Assembly (NCBI GenBank): GCA_022495995.1
Contig: JAFEMH010000333.1
Coordinates: 434,001 to 498,000 of the forward strand
Direction: 5' to 3'
Length of the DNA stretch: 64,000 nt
Origin: Adenophora triphylla var. japonica
Lineage: Eukaryota > Streptophyta > Magnoliopsida > Asterales > Campanulaceae
The notes under the pieces are model-generated. The model was not told the DNA's origin. It did no database searches and was given only the letters and a program-made list of their open reading frames with translations. The position numbers and the translations under genes are program-made. Of the stretch, positions 57,735 through 64,000 are shown in pieces (within the stretch, counting starts at the first letter, position 1; each line of letters begins with the position of its first letter).

Positions 57735-59603
57735 TGTAAGTGCTCCAATTTGAGCCGTTAGTATTTTCGTTAGAAAATTAATGAAAGTTTAAACATTTCC
57801 AACATTTCTAACAAACCCTAACCTTTCTAACAAAGCAAGGGTAAAGCGGGCATTGCCATTTAAAGTTAAACCAAGAAAAGAATCTCAAAAAGCAAAAGAA
57901 ATTGGAAAAATCCGAATTAGGCAAGTTGAAAAACAAACTGCTGTAATTTTTTGAATAATATTCCTCATGTCCAAAAGCCAGCACTGCAGCAGATGAACAG
58001 TGCACGCTGACGATACCCTCCGCGCGGATAGGATTGCCTCTCACAGGGGGCTATAAATTGAACCCTCCTCTCTCAGTTTAAACAACACATTTTACACACA
58101 GAAGCTGCATTTTGGCGAAAAATAGAGAGAAAACAGTAGGAATCCTTAGATTGCCACCATTTTCTCTTGAACCTTTCCCAATTTCACTTCAACCATTCTC
58201 ATATCACTCTTAAACACACCAAGCTCAAGCTTAAAACACTACTCAAGAGGAAGATTAGGGAGAAAACATAGAGGACTTAAGTGTTATCTACTTGTTTTCT
58301 CTTTGATCAACTCTATCATCAAACCCTAAACACATTCAAGCCTTGAATCCACCCAAACACAACTCCAAAACACCAAATCTTGATACTCCTCAAGTCAAAC
58401 ACCAAATCTTGATACTCCTCAAGTCAAATTCCAAGCCTAGGAAGATAGGGTGTCACCATTGGTAAAGCCCTCCTTCTCTAAACCCTAAAATTCCCTTTTA
58501 ACCTCTTGTTCATCTTGTTCTTCTTATTTTGATTTGCTTTATGTCTAATTTAACTTAAGTCTTGACCTAAGATGGTCATCTTGAAGTTCATCTTCATGAA
58601 TGACCATCTCAAATGGTCCAAATTTTAAATCTCTAGTTGATTTGTCTCTTTAATTTCATCTCTACAAAATATCCCCTTTCCCTTTGCAAAGGACATGTTT
58701 AAACCCCATAAAATTCCCCAAGGATGACTTGAATATGATAACCACTTAACACAAAGTAGTGGAATCAAGTCTAGGGATGAAAATGGGGTGAACATAGATG
58801 CAAATCCCCCAAAAATCACATTTTCCCTCAAGAACATCTTGCTGTCCAGTAGCATTGTTCTGAGATCTCAGTCCATTTTCCTATTTTTTGGACATACAGA
58901 AACTTGGAATTTGGTGTTGACTACAAAATACTTTTTGTAGCCAACATCTAGATATTTCTATACATAATTTTACTTTATTTTTTGCGTGAGTAAAACTCCT
59001 TTTTTCAAATTTTCTTTTAAAGGTCAGTTCATCAGTTTCTGGAAATCCAGATTTCATATCTGAGATTTCCAGAAGGTTTTGACCCCTCAAATCATCTCAA
59101 AAATAAAAAGTTATTTTATAGAAACCTTATTTAAGGTGTTTTGAACATTTTTCCTTCTCGGACGTTTCCCAGATTCTGGAATTTTCAAGCCCTAAAGTCC
59201 ATTTCAAAGTCAAGGGTCAACTGGCTTTTTCATTCTGGCAGAAATGGTTTTCCATTTCCAAAAATCTTTTGAGTTCCAAATCTCAACCCAAAAATCATCC
59301 AAAAAATCATGGGATCAGTTTAAAGCCTTAAAAAGAGTTCCCAATTTTTACTTTCCACAGTTTCAACTTATTTTGGCCAAAACACACACACACACACACA
59401 CACACACAACAAAGGATTTTGAATGTTTGGAAGACTCGTTTTTACGAGGCATTCCGGGTGCACACTAACGTCCTTCCCGGCGCGTAACGTGACCTCCGAA
59501 CTCGAATCTCTTGATTCCGGGCATTTTTCAAAGTTTTGGCCCTTAAAACAAAAATGGCGTGGCGACTCCGTTTGATTTTCAAAAAAAAATCGGGTACATC
59601 ACA
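57735..59603 (+). repeat. LTR-B, 5' LTR of the family-B element (1,869 bp)
   Basis: Starts TGTAAGTGCTCCAATTTG and ends ACATCACA just before a PBS. It contains palindrome TCCGCGCGGA (58,019-58,028), TATA TATAAAT (58,052-58,058), a 29-bp direct duplication near 58,371-58,429 (CACCAAATCTTGATACTCC..), the hairpin 58,571-58,608 and an (AC)n run at about 59,384-59,408. It is homologous to the solo LTR at 3,142-4,847. Confidence 0.9.
58571..58608 (+). other. Long hairpin in LTR-B leader (full-length copy)
   Basis: GATGGTCA at 58,571-58,578 pairs with TGACCATC at 58,601-58,608; inner CTTGAAG/CTTCATG partly pair. The homologous site in the solo LTR pairs with different arm sequences. Confidence 0.55.
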
Positions 59604-59604
59604 G

Positions 59605-59623
59605 TGGCGACTCCATTTGGGGA
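59605..59623 (+). other. Primer binding site of the family-B element, tRNA-Arg type
   Basis: TGGCGACTCCATTTGGGGA one base after the LTR end. It matches the family-A PBS in its first ten bases, supporting the same primer tRNA class. Confidence 0.75.
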
Positions 59624-61098
59624 TAAATAAGCTTTTTCTACAAAAAAAAAATGATATTTGGTATATTGGTGGAAACCATTAAACTTCCCGTTATCGCCTC
59701 CTAACACGAGTCGGGGATAAATTGTGGTTTAACAATCCCACGTACCGGTATCGTTGTTTTCAAAAAAAAAAAGAAAAGCTTTTGAGGGTCAAGCTTCCGT
59801 CCCGACATTTGAAATCCTTTGTTTTGTGTGTGTTGATTTTTTGCACATTTTCGTGTTTGTTTTGGCCGCCTCGGAAAAAGTCAAAATTTTGACTGTCGGA
59901 AATCATGTCCCTAACTGTTGGAATTTTTGTGATTATGTGCTTATGTGTTCATTAATTTTCAAAAAAAAAAATTCAAAAAAAAAAATTCAAAAAAAAAAAG
60001 GATTTTCAAAAAAAGAAAATTTTCAAAAAAAAGAATCATGCATCATGCCTTTTAAGACACATAAAAAATCTCTATTTTACTCAGAAAAAGAAGATAGACT
60101 GCTTGCACACTACGCGCACGTGGCCTTACACTGCACACTACGTCCCTAACCCGGGAAAATCCTTGTTGCGGCCCGTTTGGTCTTATTACGCCTCTCGGTG
60201 CGAGCACAGGACTACCAAAACATCCCATGGAGCCTCGTGTCGACCATGCACTTGTCCGTGACACACTTTGTCCGAGACCCGGTTGGTTTTTAGTCCGGGT
60301 CTCGTGTCATGCCCCGTCTCGTGCATAGACCTTTCCTTTTAAGCCTTTGTCGGGCATACCGACTCAATATCTTTCGGGTCCCTAATCGCCGAAGCTCTGC
60401 CGGTTTTCCGCCGCGGACTTTGACCAAGATATTGACCGGCGCCTTGACTTCGGCTCGATCGGCACAAATTATACACGGATTCCCAAAGATGACACCGAGT
60501 CATCAAGGATTAATGATTATTCCATGCCTAATTGACGACAAGTCAAGATCAATTGTGGACATTCATCAGTCCAAATCATGCCGACTTTTCGTCGAGCCCT
60601 CGGACATGATCTTGACTTTTGACGTCAGCTTTGTCCGTAATTTACATTGAATGCTCGTTAAGACTCGATTACCCGCCAGACTTTTAGGATCGTTTTTCTT
60701 TCGGTCGGTGGGACCCGCTTGCCCTATAGGACCCTCGCCCGGGGCTGTCCACCCTGGGAGGTCGAAATACAGGTGGAATACGAGGGGCTTATAGACGTAG
60801 TGACGGGGCCCACTGATCCAGGATCCAGAGTAGTTTGCGAAAAAGAAGAGCAATCTTTTCCAACCGATTAGGTTAATAAAACATGTTTTAAGTAAACAAG
60901 AACAAATAACTGCATGTTTCATGAGCCCAAAGCCCAAACACCTACCCACCTTCAATTCCCACACATCTGAACCCTCATGTCTTTCCCCCCGCAGCTCCGC
61001 ACAAAGCTTGGTTTCGGGCACCGGGTCACCGTTTGATCAGTTGGGAAGAGTCAAGCGCATCGTCAGTTTCACCGTTTATTCCGACTCCGGGTTTCAGA
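59624..61098 (+). other. Leader of the family-B element
   Basis: Non-coding. A-rich stretches at 59,960-60,040; 60,100-60,310 is homologous to the family-A leader at 53,860-54,070. Short open frames here are not conserved between the two leaders. Confidence 0.55.
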
Positions 61099-63331
61099 AT
61101 GTCTGCATCAGCTGGTAACGATGGGGACAACGTCACTCCGCCTCCTGGGACTCCTCAAACAGAACCGTAATGGAATCAGCTAGCCGAACAGATGAGAGTG
61201 CGACAGGAAGCACAGTTGAACAGCCTTATGGAGGCTATCAAAAGTCATGGATTGGCCGCCAGTCTCAACCCAGATGGCACCTTCACTGTGGAAGAAGAGG
61301 AAGACCTCAATCCCGCTCTTGGTCAACCCGACTACTCCAGGATGCCACCACCGGCTTCCCACGGTACTACCACCAGAGCCCATGCTCCTCGACCTCTGGG
61401 TCAGCCGGCTCCCCAACTGCAGACCGCTGGATCCATGCAGCCTAATGGGACGAGCCCGTTCGCAATGCCTCAGTGGGGACAAAGTCAGTACGAAATGCCT
61501 TCCCATGGTTGGGGATACCCCGGAATGCCACAACAAATCGGGATCCCGCCTCAGTTTGGGACCAATCAATCCGGACTTCCGCAGCAACGGTTTGGAATGC
61601 CACCACAGTTTGGTTCGGGGCAACAGTCAGGAGCCCCTCCTCAGAATGATGCTAGCTCAGCTGCTCCTCACACAGCTTCCGCAAACCCATTTCTCACTCA
61701 GAGTTCAATGGGTTACCAAGCCCCCATCCCAGCTTCATCGAATCACCAGACCATAGTATCCTCTCGGTTATGCATCCTCGCCACAACCAGCCATGCAATT
61801 CAACAACCAGGACGCAGCCCGCACTTAAGCCTACTTATGGGCCTCACTCCGGAAATCCAAGCCATCTCGGCTACCTCGCATCTGCCTCCATCTTCTCTCG
61901 TCGATTGGAAGCCAACAAAGAAGTCGCCGGGTTCTATCCTTTTGCCCCACTCCTACCTACACTCCCCAGGGTAATTTGGGCCAAGGACGGGTTTTCACCT
62001 ATGCTCCGAACATGGTATTCCTTCCACCAATGCACCACCAACAAACCTAGTCCTCTTCCTAGCTCAAATATCGGCTCAGAATTCCCGCTCCACCTCTGGA
62101 TCCCCAATTGGCTTGGTTTATGGAGCAACACAAGGAAATGAAAGCACATATTGCCGAATTGACCGCCAAAAGAACACCGCTCTTCGGCCTACGTATCCCG
62201 ACTCGATTGTCCCCCTGCCTCACAAGTTTGTGATGCCCACTCTTGAATTGTTTGACGGGAGTGCATGCCCTAAAACTCACTTGGACACCTATACTTTGGC
62301 AATGAAGGCTATGGGATGCACTAACCAGCAGTTGGCCGATTACTTTAGTCTCTCTTTGAACTCAGGGGCTTTGAAATGGTGTTTCCGATTGCGGCTGAAG
62401 CTAGGGCTACTTGGGAACAAATTACCAAGTACTTTCACGTATAAGTATAAAGCCAACTTGGAATGGGAAACAAACAGAGTTGACTGCAGACAACAATGCA
62501 CGCCACGATGAGAATATTGGGGATTTCTATAAAAGGTGGAACTTGAAGCTCAGTGAAATGGCCATTCCTCCTCTCGACGAGGAGCCTTAGACATCTTTCG
62601 GTCATGCTTGAAGCCGCATTTGAGAGCTTCCCTCGGCCACTTCCCTACGCCGACTTGCGTGCAATGGTTAATTCCGGGGCTAAGTTCGAAAAGGCTTACA
62701 ATCGCCAGCCCGACCGTCGCACCTCCGCTACGCATACCGGGTTTCTTCCACCTCCAACACAGCTCCTGCCCAACCAAAAGGTAAAGAAGTGATTAGCTAT
62801 GCGGGACAGGACTGTAACAATGCCACATCCTTTGTTCCCAAGAAACCTGATGCATCCAGATCCCGGCTCCAAGACTTGAGAAACTTTGGGATGCCTTTGA
62901 GTGATAACTTCAGAGGTTTGGTGAGAGAAGGTTTGCTCCGGCCTTTGGAAAATTATCAGCCTAGAAACCCCAATGCTCCTTTGGATACCTCCAAGCATTG
63001 TGCCTTTCATCAGTACCATAGGCACCTGACAGATGATTGTGTCCCCCTGAAAAAGGCAATCCAAAGTTTGATTGAACAAGGGAGGTTAGAGGTGCCTGAA
63101 GGGCCCAATACTATCAGTAACCCATTCCCTAGAAACAACAACCCGAATGTCAACATGGTCGAGTTTGGTGATTCAAGACTTGTGGGCATAATGGAATTTG
63201 ACTCACCCCTTTGTGAGGTCGATGGACCAACCATCGCAGATGATGAAAATGGTTGGGTTAAGCAAGAGGTTGCCAAAGAAATCCTGATGAAAAGATCTGC
63301 AATAGCCCCCATCTCCAGCGTCGAAGAGTAG
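61099..63331 (+). pseudogene. Gag of the family-B element
   Basis: ATG 61,099 (MSASAGNDGDNVTPPPGTP) is followed by an in-frame TAA at 61,168, then QLNSLMEAIKSHGLAASLNP and DGTFTVEEEED, homologous to the gag start at 53,044. A long Pro/Gln/Gly-rich region (61,330-61,750) has repeated MPQ/PPQFG motifs. The capsid core is at 62,230-62,480 (LELFDGSACPKTHLDTYTLA, YKANLEWETN), GDFYKRWNLKLSEM follows near 62,520, and the zinc-binding CAFHQYHRHLTDDC is at 63,000-63,041 with LIEQGRLEVPEGPN after it. Shifts near 61,760, 62,115, 62,400 and 62,500-62,790 disrupt it. The last frame closes at 63,331. Confidence 0.85.
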
Positions 63332-64000
63332 ATGCATGGTCCAACAACAAAGAGCGGCTAGACTAGGGGCTACCTATCTTTAAAATAGTCTTTTAAGTCA
63401 ACCTTCGTAGGTTCTAGTACTTTTCTTTCACCTAAGTCCTTCCTGAACATTTGTCGTTGTAGTCCATTTTGGACATAGTAGTTAAATGTCTAACTTTTAA
63501 TATAAGTCTTTTTTCTTTTCTTGCTAGACTTGAGACATCACTTGCACACCCACGTTACACTTAATTGAAATGGTTTTATCCTAGATGATCCCTTGTGCTG
63601 CTCAACCACTAATTCTTTGAAATGATTAATATTTAAATTAATCGGAGTGAGAAAATCAATTGATATCCTTCCCAAATAGGGGCTTACCAACACCCCATCT
63701 TGCATCTCATATGCTCACATCCCTTTCATCATCATCCTCTCGTTACTCGATGAATTTGCATGGATCTTTTCTAATTTAAAGCATAAGCAAGCAATGAAGA
63801 CTTAATTTCGTTTAGGTCATTCGGTAAGGATTGCGGTCGAAGCCTTTCACCCATAGGAAAGCCATTACCTTACACTCACCAAACAATATCCTTTCATTTC
63901 AAGATCGGCATGTTTTGAAACCCTGTTTAGCCATCACCTTTGCTCCTTACTGAGAAAAGTCCAAGCAAGCCCAAGAAGTTAACTTCGAGAGTCGGCGATG
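63332..64000 (+). other. Sequence after family-B gag, no domain recognised
   Basis: No protease motif follows gag within the window. GACTAGGGGCTACC at 63,362-63,375 resembles the family-A polypurine tract (GAGGGGCTAC) but is not followed by an LTR start. The rest is AT-rich and unassigned; it may be the gag-pol spacer or intron of an Ogre-like element. Confidence 0.4.

Noticed and set aside
59754..60149. 131-residue Lys-rich plus frame
   Set aside because: Produced by poly-A stretches in the family-B leader.

Overview
This is a transposon-dense stretch of a plant nuclear genome, most likely from a eudicot with a large genome. Evidence: Ty3/Gypsy gag-pol of the Tat and Tekay/Del types, a CACTA terminus, a Stowaway-like MITE, plant mobile domain (PMD) genes with GT-AG introns, and a captured plant-type ubiquitin-specific protease. 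I found no convincing intact host gene. The species cannot be named from the sequence.

Layout. (1) 1-12,647 is the 3' half of a minus-strand Tat-like element (copy A1): 3' LTR, tandem repeats, two accessory genes on the opposite (+) strand (a PMD gene at 5,151-7,952 and a DUF7745-like gene at 8,496-9,926), then integrase and two RNase H domains on the minus strand. A solo LTR of a second family (LTR-B, 3,142-4,847, perfect 5-bp target duplication) sits inside it. (2) 12,648-13,480 is the head of a Tekay-type LTR, and 13,481-14,573 the tail of a Tat-A LTR. (3) 14,574-20,960 is a decayed minus-strand Tat/Retand-like element C whose RT core is deleted. (4) 21,063-25,372 holds a CACTA end, a MITE, ubiquitin-specific protease exons, an exon fusing one of them to a Tat accessory gene, and Tat debris. 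(5) 26,295-28,042 is a four-exon gene with a full open frame (504 aa, putative gypsy-type transposon domain plus coiled coil). (6) 28,130-30,640 is Tekay gag, PBS and LTR, with one segment inverted. (7) 30,650-38,627 is two Tat 3' ends facing each other through their LTRs, with large tandem arrays and two PMD gene copies. (8) 38,628-44,513 is Tekay pol plus its 3' LTR. (9) 44,514-56,519 is the 5' half of a minus-strand Tat element (RT, two protease domains flanking a long unrecognised coding region, gag, PBS, 5' LTR). (10) 57,735-64,000 is the start of a plus-strand family-B element (5' LTR, PBS, leader, gag).

Two observations tie the parts together. The 5-bp duplication GGAGT at 12,643-12,647 and 44,514-44,518, with RNase H coding sequence resuming across the two junctions, indicates one Tekay insertion into a Tat element, later expanded and rearranged to about 32 kb. 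Second, a 14-bp palindrome, AGTCCGGCCGGACT, lies just upstream of the Tat-A LTR TATA box and also 125-185 bp upstream of the antisense accessory genes, suggesting shared transcriptional control of the sense and antisense units. Almost all retroelement genes here carry stops or frameshifts. All domain assignments are by eye from sequence motifs; no database search was run.
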